A DNA stretch of 64,000 nt from Klebsiella africana (GCF_020526085.1 NZ_CP084874.1:3100001-3164000), one strand, 5' to 3'. Shown: positions 1-8,946, counted from the stretch's first letter. Made by a program: numbers and translations. Notes: generated from the letters alone by a model not told the origin.

Positions 1-766
1 GCTTAGTGACCTTGACCGGTTTTTTCTTGCCGAAATTAAGATCCAGCCAGTACGCCCTCACGCCGGTGTAAGCATCGCGATCGGCAATGCGGAACCTGTG
101 ACGATCTCCGCTGGCACGGGTTATCTCAGCCGATGGCAGCGCCCTACCGGATGCACTGACGCCGCCCCCAGGCAAGATAAACAGCAGACAGCCATTTTTC
201 ACGGTGGCAATGGCCCCCAACATCTCCGCCATGCGCGTTAAAAACGACATGTCACTCTCTTCGGTCTGATCCGCATGGTCGATCTCAATGTCGATCAGAG
301 CCTCGCTAATCATCGGCTTCAGGTCATAGCGCCGGGCTATGGCCGATACCACCCGCTCTACCGTCACATCATGCCAGGACACCTCCCGCCTGACGTTCAT
401 CTCTTCGCGAAAATCAGCGCTGTGCGCGGTGATGTCGATAACATCCGGCGGCCCGCTATGCCCCACCTCGTCAACGGTGTAGAGACCTTTGTAGATCAAC
501 GCCTCACCCAGCCAGCCGATGGACACCGCCAGCTCCGCACCACGTGGGGGTAAATCTGTTACCCCGTCAGAGTCATCTACTGACAGGGTTAGCTGGTCAG
601 CATCAAAACCGTTGTTATCTGTAACAGATAGCGAGGTGATGCGGTCGGCCAGTTCGGTCAGGGCAACCCCACCCAGCGTGATACTAAAATCCGGTGTTTT
701 TACGACCTCACTTAATTTTTCTACATACGCTTCGGCTGCTGTTGTCAGCGTGTCTGCTATCGACAT
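1..766 (-). CDS. D: Phage late control protein D, tail hub (partial, 3' end outside)
   Basis: Translating the minus strand from ATG at 766 gives an open frame to the window edge (255 codons seen; P2 gpD has about 390). The start MSIADTLTTAAEAYVEKL and the later segments LGGVALTELADRITSLSV, HADQTEESDMSFLTRMAE and AYWLDLNFGKKKPVKVTK are typical of the gpD / contractile-injection hub family, which sits under the baseplate spike. A strong ribosome site (GGGGGAG) lies just before the ATG. In P2, D is the last gene of the operon FI-FII-E-T-U-D; here it is divergent from FI and must have its own promoter, probably in the 154 bp between the two starts. Start and identity are well supported. Confidence 0.9.
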   Translation of the reverse strand, partial: MSIADTLTTAAEAYVEKLSEVVKTPDFSITLGGVALTELADRITSLSVTDNNGFDADQLTLSVDDSDGVTDLPPRGAELAVSIGWLGEALIYKGLYTVDEVGHSGPPDVIDITAHSADFREEMNVRREVSWHDVTVERVVSAIARRYDLKPMISEALIDIEIDHADQTEESDMSFLTRMAEMLGAIATVKNGCLLFILPGGGVSASGRALPSAEITRASGDRHRFRIADRDAYTGVRAYWLDLNFGKKKPVKVTK

Positions 767-820
767 AACTCCCCCGTTTTTTGCTGATGATTCCATGCCC
801 GCGCGCGGGGCTGAATCCCT

Positions 821-846
821 TTTTGTTGTCAGCGAACGGGAAGACC
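821..846. promoter_or_regulatory. Ogr-like late activator site between D and FI
   Basis: Contains TGT-N12-AGA (827-844), close to the dyad TGT-N12-ACA bound by the P2 late activator Ogr about 55 bp upstream of late starts. The 26 bp match the site between genes P and O (21253-21278) at 21 positions. From its centre at about 835, a start 55 bp away falls near 890 for FI and near 780 for D, both suitably placed before those genes. Activation of both directions is inferred. Confidence 0.6.
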
Positions 847-920
847 GGCAACCAGGCGACGCCAGCAGACTTAACGTTGAATATTGCCCTGAACTTAAAG
901 AGCAACATGATGGTGAACTT

Positions 921-2093
921 ATGTCTGAAACTCGTTTTCACGGCGTCCGCTCTCGCGAAAATACCGACCTACAGCAGGCAATCAATGACATTGATTCCAG
1001 CGTGATTGGTATTGTTGCGGTTGCTGATGACGCCGATCCGGAAACCTTCCCGCTCAATACGCCGGTTCTGCTGACACGGGTACGTAACGTCCTCGGAAAG
1101 GCAGGTAAAACCGGGTCACTTTACAAAGTCCTCAAAGCCATTTCCGATCAGTGCAGCCCGCGCGTTGTAATTGTCCGGGTGAAAGAGGCTTCCGGTAACG
1201 GCGCCAGCCAGTCCCAGGCCGTTATTGGCGGAACAGATGGCGACAGCTATACGGGAATGTATGCCCTGCTGACGGCGGAAGCCAAAACCGGCTATCGTCC
1301 GCGCATCCTGGCGGTACCGGACTACGACACCGAGGAGGTAACGTCACAGCTTTGCGTGATTGCCCAGAATCTTCGGGCTTTTGTTTATGCCGGTTGTAAC
1401 GGCTGCGCGACCATGGCGGAGGCTATTGCTTATCGCAAAACCTTCGCTTACCGCGAGCTGATGCTGATCTGGCCGGACTTCATCGCTTACAACCCCCTGA
1501 CGGATGAAAACGAAACGTTTCCCGCCCCGGCTTACGCCTGCGGCCTGCGCGCCGCTATTGATAACAGCCAGGGCTGGCACAAATCGCTGTCGAATATTGT
1601 GGTGAATAACGTTCTGGGTATTTCGAAGGATGTGTTCTGGGCATTGCAGGCAGAAGACAGCGACGCTAACGAGCTGAACAACAACGAAATCACGACGCTT
1701 ATCAAGCGTGACGGTTTCCGCTTCTGGGGTAACCGCACCACGGACACCGAAACCTACACTTTTGAGGTGTTTACCCGTACCGCGCAGATCCTGGCGGACA
1801 GTATTGCGGAGGCGCAATTTACCTCTGTTGACAGCCCGCTCACTCCGGCCAACGTGAAAGATGTGGTAAGCGGCATCCGCTCTGCTCTCAGCAAAAAAGT
1901 CACTGCCGGCCAGCTTATCGGCGCTGACTGCTGGTATGACACGCTGGACAACGGCACCACGGATTTGCGCCAGGGAAAACTGATTGTGCGCTATAGCTAC
2001 AGCCCGGTCCCACCGCTTGAAGATCTGACGCTATACCAGACCTTTACTGATGATTTTTACGAACCGGCGTTCGCGTCGCTCGGGGGTGAATAA
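921..2093 (+). CDS. FI: Tail sheath protein FI
   Basis: A 390-residue product beginning MSETRFHGVRSRENTD, nearly the length of P2 gpFI (396). It polymerises around the tail tube and contracts on infection. Family-typical segments are VIGIVAVADDADPETFPLN near the N-terminus and the C-terminal LTLYQTFTDDFYEPAFASL. The reading frame is open upstream, but ATG 921 is chosen because it gives the family N-terminus and follows a GGTGA ribosome site. Its stop overlaps the FII start by one base (TAATG). It begins an operon FI-FII-E-T-U on the plus strand, opposite to H, I and D, which is not the P2 arrangement. Confidence 0.95.
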   Translation: MSETRFHGVRSRENTDLQQAINDIDSSVIGIVAVADDADPETFPLNTPVLLTRVRNVLGKAGKTGSLYKVLKAISDQCSPRVVIVRVKEASGNGASQSQAVIGGTDGDSYTGMYALLTAEAKTGYRPRILAVPDYDTEEVTSQLCVIAQNLRAFVYAGCNGCATMAEAIAYRKTFAYRELMLIWPDFIAYNPLTDENETFPAPAYACGLRAAIDNSQGWHKSLSNIVVNNVLGISKDVFWALQAEDSDANELNNNEITTLIKRDGFRFWGNRTTDTETYTFEVFTRTAQILADSIAEAQFTSVDSPLTPANVKDVVSGIRSALSKKVTAGQLIGADCWYDTLDNGTTDLRQGKLIVRYSYSPVPPLEDLTLYQTFTDDFYEPAFASLGGE

Positions 2094-2608
2094 TGGCTAT
2101 TCCTCACAAACTGCGGCTTTTTAGCTGCTTTGTTAACGGCGACAACTATCTGGGAAAAGTGACCTCTTTCACTCGCCCCAAACTGTCACGAAAGGTAGAG
2201 GACTATCAGGGCGGTGGCATGCTGGGTGCGGTCGGTGTTGATCTCGGCCTTGAGGCTGGCGCGCTGGATTCCACCATTGTATTTGGTGGTGTCATCAAAG
2301 CATTGTTTCTCGAATACGGAGCAGAAATTGACGGCACGCGGCTGCGCTTTGCGGGTGAATATTTCACTGATGGCGAAAGCCAGCTTGTCGAGGTAGAGCT
2401 GCGCGGGCGATTTACTGAACTCGACGGTGGAGACTCAAAACAGGGAGAAGACACGGAGGAAAGCTACACCTTTAAATCCACCTACTACAAATTCTCCATT
2501 GATGATCAGCCCATTATCGAAATCGATCTGCTGAATTTCATCTACAAAAAGAACGGTCAGAACATGTTCCCGGACCGCATCACCTCCGCCCTTGGCATGG
2601 GCAATTAA
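2093..2608 (+). CDS. FII: Major tail tube protein FII
   Basis: 171 residues, the length of P2 gpFII (172). It forms the inner tail tube through which DNA passes. The start MAIPHKLRLFSCFVNGDNYLG and the internal SFTRPKLSRKVEDYQGGGM are characteristic of the P2 tube family. The start codon overlaps the sheath stop, indicating translational coupling and equimolar-type expression with FI. The next gene, E, follows after 45 bp with its own ribosome site. Confidence 0.95.
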   Translation: MAIPHKLRLFSCFVNGDNYLGKVTSFTRPKLSRKVEDYQGGGMLGAVGVDLGLEAGALDSTIVFGGVIKALFLEYGAEIDGTRLRFAGEYFTDGESQLVEVELRGRFTELDGGDSKQGEDTEESYTFKSTYYKFSIDDQPIIEIDLLNFIYKKNGQNMFPDRITSALGMGN

Positions 2609-2653
2609 TAACCTTTCAGAGGGTGGCAAAGATGCCGCCCGGAGATTTTTAAC

Positions 2654-2971
2654 ATGGCTAAAAAAACTAAAAACCTGTTCAAGCTGATGCAGCCGGTAGT
2701 TCGTAAAGACAGTGAGATCGGTCAGGTGGAAATCACCGGCGCCATCAGTCAGGCCGGATCGTTGCGCGGCCTGAATCTTATCCGCGTTGCCAATATGGAT
2801 GCAGACTCAATTGCCACGCTGTTGACGCGGGTCACCGCGCCTGCGCTGACACAAAAAGAAATCAACGAAATGCACACTCTGGACTTTATCGGGCTGGCAG
2901 AGCTTCTGGTCCCTTTCTTGAATCCGCCGGAGCCTGGAGCGTCGAACGTGGCGGAGACGGAGAGCGAGTAA
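2654..2971 (+). CDS. E: Tail assembly chaperone E (short form)
   Basis: 105 residues (P2 gpE is 91). It is the zero-frame product of the E/E' pair, whose short and frameshifted forms are thought to act as chaperones on the tape measure protein during tail assembly. The segment TAPALTQKEINEMHTLDFIG is typical of GpE-family proteins. It sits between tube and tape-measure genes as in P2. A slippery heptamer near codon 87 allows a fraction of ribosomes to switch to the -1 frame (see the E-E' entry). Confidence 0.9.
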   Translation: MAKKTKNLFKLMQPVVRKDSEIGQVEITGAISQAGSLRGLNLIRVANMDADSIATLLTRVTAPALTQKEINEMHTLDFIGLAELLVPFLNPPEPGASNVAETESE

Positions 2972-3129
2972 TCACCGTTGCGTTTGACCAGATCGATGAT
3001 CTGGTTGCTGATATTGCCGTTATTTTTAACTGGCCGCCCTCTGAAGTTTTCGGCATGGCTCTTGGCGAGGTGATAGCCTGGCGCAAGCGGGCGGCGCTTC
3101 GAAGTGGTGCCAGTGATGAAGAGTCTTGA
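2654..3129 (+). CDS. E': E-E' extended product made by programmed -1 frameshift
   Basis: At 2911-2917 the sequence CCCTTTC fits the X-XXY-YYZ slippery rule: the zero frame reads CCT TTC and can slip to CCC TTT. The -1 frame then stays open to the TGA at 3127-3129 and reads a GpE+E' type tail with NWPPSEVFGMALGEVIAW followed by RKRAALRSGASDEES. The fused product would have about 158 residues (P2 E+E' has 142). P2 is known to make E+E' this way from a T-rich heptamer; the different heptamer here is read directly, its use is inferred. E' overlaps the start of T by 14 bases. Confidence 0.8.
2911..2917 (+). other. -1 frameshift slippery heptamer CCCTTTC
   Basis: In phase with the E frame (codons CCT at 2912 and TTC at 2915), so both tRNAs can re-pair one base upstream. 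It lies 54 bases before the E stop codon, leaving room for a stimulatory structure, though none was worked out here. Confidence 0.75.
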
Positions 3130-6091
3130 TATACGCGTTGCTTTCAGCGCTATCGACAGATTTACCCGCCCCGTTAATGCTGCCCGCCAGAGTGCGGGTG
3201 GCCTTTCCGACTCCCTCAGAAAAACACAATCCACCCTGAAAGGGCTCGATAAGAGCAGTGCCACTTTTCAGCGAATGACCGCGGCCGTCGGCAAAACCGA
3301 TCGTTCCATCTCACGTGCCCGCGCCCGCTTTGATGGCTTGTCAGAAGCGCAACGTAAAAACGGGACGCTGACGGAAAAACAGCAAATACTGATGTCGCGA
3401 CTGGGTGAGCGGCTTGATCGGTTGACCGCAAAACGTGTGACGGAAGTGGCCCGCCTCCGTGAGAGTGCATCAGCCCTGCGCCAGCATGGCGTCATGCTTT
3501 CCGGTAGTAGCGCCACCATCGGCAACGCTATACGCCGCACAGAACAATACAACCAATCCCTTGAACGGGAAAAACGGCAACTTGCTGCGGTCACTCAAGC
3601 TCGTAAACGTTACGAGGGGGCGCAGCAGATGGCCGGAAAGTTGCGCTCTGGCGGTGCTATAGCATTAGGTACAGCAACCGCTGTCGGGTACGGCGCCGGA
3701 CGCTTCCTGTCGCCTGCGGTTGGTTTTGATGAGGAAATGTCAAACGTCCAGGCGCTGACGCGGCTCGATAAAAGCGATTCACAACTGGCCGCTCTGCGTT
3801 CCCAGGCAAAAAAACTCGGCGCTGAAACCGCCTTCACCACGCGCGACGCCGCCAGCGGCCAGGCCTTTCTGGCAATGGCGGGCTTTACGCCTGATGCTAT
3901 CCGTGCCGCGCTGCCAGGCGTGCTCAATATGGCACTGGCGGGCAGCATGGAATTGGGTGAAACGGCAGACATCGGCTCAAATATTCTTTCACAGTTCGCC
4001 CTCGACGCCGGGGAAATGGACCGCGTCAGCGATGTGCTGACAGGCACATTTACCCGTACCAACACCACGCTTAGCAGCCTCGGCGAAACAATGAAAGTTG
4101 TCGGGCCGGTAGCGGCAGGACTTGGGATTAGCCTAGAAGAAGCCGCGGCGATGACCGGCACACTGGCGCGGGTGGGTATCCGTGGCAGCGAGGCCGGGAC
4201 GGCAATGCGTCGCTCGCTCTCCCGACTGGCCTCCCCCACTACGGCAGCCAAAAAGGCACTCAAAGAGCTGGGAGTGGAGACTGCCGACGCAAGCGGAAAG
4301 ATGCGACGTCCGTTCGATATTCTTCTCGATCTACAAAAACGCGTTTCCCGCTTTGGCGAGGTGGATCAGGTTTCATTTTTCAAAGATATCGCCGGAGAAG
4401 AGGGTTTTACGAGCCTCCAGTCTTTGGTCAACGGCGCAGGTGATGGCTACCTCCAGTCACTCTATGAACAAATTGCTGAAGCACATAAAAATCAGGAGGC
4501 GTTCGCCGTCGCTAACAAGAAAAAAGACAACCTTGGTGGCGATTTGAAGGAGCTGGACAGCGCGTGGGAGGCGTTCCGCATTTCTGTGGCGGAGACAGTA
4601 GACGGCCCATTGCGCAGACTGACACAGGGGCTTAGCCGGGCTATTGGCACTGTTCAAAGCTGGGTAGAAGAAAACCCCAGACTTTCACAAACGTTGTTAC
4701 TCGCCGGCGGGACTGCACTGGCACTGACCGCAGTAATTGGTGGTATGTCATTAGCTGCTGGTCTGCTGATAGGTCCGCTGGCGAAGCTCAGACTTGGGTT
4801 TGCGCTTCTGTCCGGCGGGAGCGGAATCGGAGGTGCGGTATCAGCATTCCGCATGTTGAGTGCTGTGGGCAGCAGCTCACTGACAAAAATTAGCGGATGG
4901 GAGGCTTTACTCAGCGACCTGGCCGGACGCATCGGCGTATTAACCAGAATGATGGTACCACTGCGCGGTGCGTTACTTGGCTCCTTTACCTCTCCGGGGA
5001 CGGCTATCAGCGCCCTGTCAAAAGGCGTTGGCGGGCTGGCACTGCGGCTAACCGGGATCCCTGCTCTGCTCGGTATTGTGAAAGGCGGAATTGCGGCGCT
5101 GAGTGGCGGCTTATCAATGCTATTGAGCCCAATCGGCTTAGTGGGTGCTGCGTTTGTAGCGGCTGGAGTACTGATCTGGAAATACTGGGGACCAATTAAG
5201 GCCTTCTTTAGCGGTTTTTTTACAGGCGTCATCCAGGGGTTCGCGCCAGTTTATAACGCATTTTCCCGGCTGGCGCCCGTTTTCGGGATCATTGGGGATG
5301 GCGTCAAAAACGTCTGGAACTGGTTTAAAAAAGTATTAACGCCCGTTGAGGAGAGTCGCGAGGCGCTAAACAAATGCGCCAGCGCCGGGCAGACTTTTGG
5401 CGAAGTCCTGGGGACCGCACTTAGCGTTCTGCTTTGGCCCCTTCAGAAGTTAATGGAAGGCGTCGGCTGGTTACTGGAGAAGCTCGATCTCATCCCCGAT
5501 GGCATTGAAAGAGCCAGGCTGGAAGCGGCCAGACTCAGGGCTATTCCGGTTATGTGGGAATGGGATGAAAAATCCGGGCGCATGGTTAAAAGGGAGTGGC
5601 AATGGTCATCTGAAAAGCCTGCAAGCAAAGGCAGTGCCCCGCCGCCCAATGTGCTCGGGGGCAACTCTGGAACAGAGCGGCGGCTGGGCCAAATCGCGGA
5701 TAACACTAAAGGCCTTTTAGATGAGGAAAAGCGAAAACGTATCGGGCCGGGTGACATTGTATTTAAAAATCTCCCCCCAGCCTTTGCAGTGCGTGGTGAA
5801 TGGCAGGAATCGAGGCTTGTCCGCCAGTCTGTCAGCGCTCGCCCGGTTATCGCCGCTGGCGAACCATTGATAAAACAGACGCAAGCATGGCAACCGGTAC
5901 GCCGAAATCAAAGCACCCACACGGCGGCTGCGGCTTCAGGTGGTAGTTTTCCCGGTGATATTCACGTCCATCTGCACGGCATTCAGAGCAGCAATCCGCG
6001 CGAACTGGCGCGACTTGTTGGCGAAGCGGTCCGCGCAGAAATTGACAAACAGCAACGCGCTGCCCGGGGTTCGTTCCGGGACCATGATTAA
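3116..6091 (+). CDS. T: Tail tape measure protein T
   Basis: About 991 residues, longer than P2 gpT (815), which would suggest a somewhat longer tail. The start MKSLDIRVAFSAIDRFTRPV matches the P2 family N-terminus, so ATG 3116 is preferred to the in-frame GTG at 3104. The N-terminal 200 residues are Arg/Lys/Gln-rich and probably coiled coil. A TP901-type core follows (MSNVQALTRLDKSDSQLAAL; GAETAFTTRDAASGQAFLAM), and residues of about 525-690 include long Gly/Ala/Leu hydrophobic stretches that look membrane-seeking. It sets tail length and is ejected ahead of DNA. It overlaps E' and is followed by U after 15 bases. Confidence 0.95.
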   Translation: MKSLDIRVAFSAIDRFTRPVNAARQSAGGLSDSLRKTQSTLKGLDKSSATFQRMTAAVGKTDRSISRARARFDGLSEAQRKNGTLTEKQQILMSRLGERLDRLTAKRVTEVARLRESASALRQHGVMLSGSSATIGNAIRRTEQYNQSLEREKRQLAAVTQARKRYEGAQQMAGKLRSGGAIALGTATAVGYGAGRFLSPAVGFDEEMSNVQALTRLDKSDSQLAALRSQAKKLGAETAFTTRDAASGQAFLAMAGFTPDAIRAALPGVLNMALAGSMELGETADIGSNILSQFALDAGEMDRVSDVLTGTFTRTNTTLSSLGETMKVVGPVAAGLGISLEEAAAMTGTLARVGIRGSEAGTAMRRSLSRLASPTTAAKKALKELGVETADASGKMRRPFDILLDLQKRVSRFGEVDQVSFFKDIAGEEGFTSLQSLVNGAGDGYLQSLYEQIAEAHKNQEAFAVANKKKDNLGGDLKELDSAWEAFRISVAETVDGPLRRLTQGLSRAIGTVQSWVEENPRLSQTLLLAGGTALALTAVIGGMSLAAGLLIGPLAKLRLGFALLSGGSGIGGAVSAFRMLSAVGSSSLTKISGWEALLSDLAGRIGVLTRMMVPLRGALLGSFTSPGTAISALSKGVGGLALRLTGIPALLGIVKGGIAALSGGLSMLLSPIGLVGAAFVAAGVLIWKYWGPIKAFFSGFFTGVIQGFAPVYNAFSRLAPVFGIIGDGVKNVWNWFKKVLTPVEESREALNKCASAGQTFGEVLGTALSVLLWPLQKLMEGVGWLLEKLDLIPDGIERARLEAARLRAIPVMWEWDEKSGRMVKREWQWSSEKPASKGSAPPPNVLGGNSGTERRLGQIADNTKGLLDEEKRKRIGPGDIVFKNLPPAFAVRGEWQESRLVRQSVSARPVIAAGEPLIKQTQAWQPVRRNQSTHTAAAASGGSFPGDIHVHLHGIQSSNPRELARLVGEAVRAEIDKQQRAARGSFRDHD

Positions 6092-6105
6092 CAGGAGTTA
6101 TAGCT

Positions 6106-6570
6106 ATGATGATGGTATTCGGGCTCTTTGTATTTGAACTCAGGACACTGCCCTATCAGCAATTGCAGCTGTCCCGTAACTGGCGGCACGTTAAAAATGA
6201 TCGTGTGGGCCGTAGTGCAAAATGGCAGTACGTTGGTGCAGGCGAGAACCAACTGACGCTGGGTGGGTTGCTGTATCCTGAAATCACTGGCGGCAACCTG
6301 TCTTTGGGTGCAGTTTCAACGATGGCCTACACAGGGTTGGCCTGGCCGCTGATTGATGGCGTCGGGTCCATTTACGGGATGTATGTCATCACCGGGTTGC
6401 AGGAAACGCATCAGGAGTTTGATCGCTACGGTAAGGCGAAAAAAATTGAGTTCACGCTTTCGTTGCAGAGGGTTGATGAAGATATCAGGGAGCGGATGCA
6501 AAATACCTCTATCGAAGAAATGATAGCAACCCTAAAATATAATATTAAAATAGAGCCCAATAAAATTTAA
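6106..6570 (+). CDS. U: Tail terminator/assembly protein U
   Basis: 154 residues (P2 gpU 159). Segments LSRNWRHVKNDRVGRSAKWQY and IYGMYVITGLQETHQEFDRY identify the gpU family, which caps the tail after polymerisation. An AGGAG ribosome site precedes the triple ATG start. In P2 the next gene is D in the same operon; here U is the last gene of its operon and converges on the minus-strand nuclease gene that ends at 6746. Confidence 0.92.
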   Translation: MMMVFGLFVFELRTLPYQQLQLSRNWRHVKNDRVGRSAKWQYVGAGENQLTLGGLLYPEITGGNLSLGAVSTMAYTGLAWPLIDGVGSIYGMYVITGLQETHQEFDRYGKAKKIEFTLSLQRVDEDIRERMQNTSIEEMIATLKYNIKIEPNKI

Positions 6571-6607
6571 TGAACCATAAGAGGATTTTAAAGCCCTGAG
6601 CAAGAAT

Positions 6608-6648
6608 AATGTAATTTATGCCAGCAGACTATACCGGCACGTTACATT
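6608..6648. terminator. Imperfect inverted repeat between converging U and nuclease genes
   Basis: AATGTAA (6608-6614) and TGCC (6619-6622) pair with GGCA (6636-6639) and TTACATT (6642-6648), around a small loop. Position between two converging genes suggests a bidirectional terminator, but no clear T-run follows. The stretch 6571-6745 holds nothing else recognisable except the 11-bp repeat at 6620-6630 discussed in the findings. Confidence 0.4.
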
Positions 6649-6745
6649 TCAACTGCCGCATGATAAACAATGATTACCATTACTTAACAATAAGATCGAA
6701 ACAAATGGTTATAACATTCCATTAGTTTATTGCTGTAGTTAATTT

Positions 6746-8764
6746 TCATTTATGTCCTCCATCAACTTCACTCTGACCCAATATATTTATATAGCTTAAA
6801 AAATCAGTATACACATCTCGACTACCTGTAGTCGTTGAAATAAAAAACCGTAAATACTTAAAAAATTCACCCGCATCATTTGACTTATCAAGCAAAAAGA
6901 GAATTTGCGGTATACTCATGAAAAGAGAATTATGAAATGGCACTCTCCCATCACCTAATTCCTTATTTTCAAAAGCAAGAACACCTAACTTTTCAGAGTA
7001 TTCCCTCCATTTTTCTAATTTTTTATTTTCATTCTCATCTTCACTGCTAAATTTATTATTAATCGCGATAGTCAGGAGTCGTTGTAAGACAGTCTTATCC
7101 TGTAAGGCTCCAAAGTCTAGAAGACTAACTGAAATACGTATAACCCTTCTACCTTTTAAAGTTATCGAACTTTCAACATCATTATGTTTTAAATGTAAAA
7201 ACTCACAATTATTTAAAACATTTTCAATACGCATTGCCTGATAATGCGATCTAAGAACGCTATCAGCGAGATCTGATAATATGTGACTTTCGTTCCCAGA
7301 TTGGGCTTGCCGAGTCAAACCTTTCTTCTTCATTTCAAATATGTAGATGCAATCATCTGTCTCACACAACAAATCCACTTCAAGTTTGACATCCCCATTT
7401 AAGCGGTCACCATATGCTATTTCTATACCCTTTCCAACAAAAGCTTCTCGAAGAAAATTTTCAACAGCATAACCAAGTTCACTATCAATTTTATTTGACC
7501 ACTTGCCATTAGGGAATGATATGAAATTACATATGGTATTGAGACACCCTAAAGAGGCAATACTTTTGGGATAAACTTTATACGCCTTTGAAGTTTTTAT
7601 TACTGGTTTAAAAAAATGATTAATATCTGTACTTATAGGAGGGAATCGTAAATAGGCATTAACATGCTCAGATGGAAAGCTCAATACCTTATCTAGGATT
7701 AAAGTTACTTTATACTCCGGAATATTTGCCTTCTTAGCAATTTCCTTGGCATTTATATCACAAAACTTTTTATTTGATGCGCAAGAAATCAATGCCAATG
7801 AGATGCGAATTAAATCCTTCACCTTAATATTATGTGAAATATAACATGGTTCCTTAAATGTTAATTTGAGATATTTAATTAATGAAGCAGCATGAGAAGA
7901 ATTTATTTGAGGAATTCCAACAAAGCTATCATAAAGCAAATTATTTCTAATAAAACTTATAAATGCATCGTCTCTGAGATACATAGCCTCAAATATGCTG
8001 TAAGGTTGAATTTCATATACAACAATTATATCAGAAACCAATAGCAATAGCTGATTAAATAAATTTGAGTTAGCATACCCATTAACTCCATTATATTTTG
8101 AAGCAATTGCCAAAAGATAACCAAAAGGAATTGCAGGTTTAATGCTATCTCCACCGAACGAAACATGGCGATATTCCATAAATCGGCCTGCAATTGGATT
8201 ATACGTCCTTCCTAACCACTCAGCTAGTGTGTTTAAAAGTCTCTCCCCACCATATGCTTTACAAATTTCATCTATTTTATTTGTTATTAAAGAATGACTA
8301 TTTTCAGCTATGTAAAAATGAAAATCTTTCTCCGTAAATTCAACTCCGAGACTTCGCAATCGAATGTAAGATAATGCAAAGTTATGATACTTATCCTCAA
8401 CCCTATAATTTTTCACTTCAGAAAATTGATGGAAATGCTTTTTGTTTTTTATTATAAGAGAGACCAACCTCTCCCAATCCGTATAGACTGATGTAGTGTC
8501 AATATCATTTTCCCTTCGCCTTGCCACTTCTTGTATAACATACAAAACTGGTGTGTATTTTAAATAATCTAAGTTATTCTTGTGATGAAAAATTATTAAT
8601 TTTTGTCGCAAATACTCAATAATGCCAAGTACTTTACGAGGCTCACTCATTAACATCCCAGCCTGTTTGTATACCTCTTCACATCCATTAAATTTATTTT
8701 CGCCATCAACTTCAGCAAACTTAAAACCCTTATTACACATATCAATGAAAGCATTAGCGTCCAT
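6746..8764 (-). CDS. Uncharacterised 672-aa protein with PD-(D/E)XK-type nuclease signature; candidate defence gene
   Basis: Not a known family to me. The frame is open upstream to 8971, but ATG 8764 is chosen: GGTGGGGTG ribosome site, and the upstream stretch overlaps the fibre gene and has no coding character. With that start, residues 1-340 are mostly helical-looking with no named motif. A short helix-turn-helix-like segment (INAKEIAKKANIPEYKVTLI) is near residue 340. From about 430 comes a nuclease-like core: E435, D464 in LEVDLL, then E477-M-K479 in IYIFEMKKKGL, followed by a Gln/His-containing helix. That spacing fits the PD-(D/E)XK fold. The gene is visibly AT-rich beside GC-rich tail genes and sits where P2 carries the accessory gene fun(Z), between fibre and FI. 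The signature is seen; a phage-exclusion role is inferred from position and fold. Confidence 0.75.
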   Translation of the reverse strand: MDANAFIDMCNKGFKFAEVDGENKFNGCEEVYKQAGMLMSEPRKVLGIIEYLRQKLIIFHHKNNLDYLKYTPVLYVIQEVARRRENDIDTTSVYTDWERLVSLIIKNKKHFHQFSEVKNYRVEDKYHNFALSYIRLRSLGVEFTEKDFHFYIAENSHSLITNKIDEICKAYGGERLLNTLAEWLGRTYNPIAGRFMEYRHVSFGGDSIKPAIPFGYLLAIASKYNGVNGYANSNLFNQLLLLVSDIIVVYEIQPYSIFEAMYLRDDAFISFIRNNLLYDSFVGIPQINSSHAASLIKYLKLTFKEPCYISHNIKVKDLIRISLALISCASNKKFCDINAKEIAKKANIPEYKVTLILDKVLSFPSEHVNAYLRFPPISTDINHFFKPVIKTSKAYKVYPKSIASLGCLNTICNFISFPNGKWSNKIDSELGYAVENFLREAFVGKGIEIAYGDRLNGDVKLEVDLLCETDDCIYIFEMKKKGLTRQAQSGNESHILSDLADSVLRSHYQAMRIENVLNNCEFLHLKHNDVESSITLKGRRVIRISVSLLDFGALQDKTVLQRLLTIAINNKFSSEDENENKKLEKWREYSEKLGVLAFENKELGDGRVPFHNSLFMSIPQILFLLDKSNDAGEFFKYLRFFISTTTGSRDVYTDFLSYINILGQSEVDGGHK

Positions 8765-8946
8765 AATTAACACCCCACCAAAACTAATGATAGATAAATA
8801 ATATATAACATACAAAAAATACAGCAAGAAATTTTTATCGATAAATAGCCAATCACTCAAATAGCGCAAACTGCTTTCCATAATGAAAATACAATATAAA
8901 GTTTCGGTCCATTTGCCTGCGTTACTATTCGAACTAATCTCATTTT

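Noticed and set aside
1344..1817. 157-codon minus-strand frame inside the sheath gene
   Set aside because: It is the antisense shadow of a highly conserved gene; no ribosome site.
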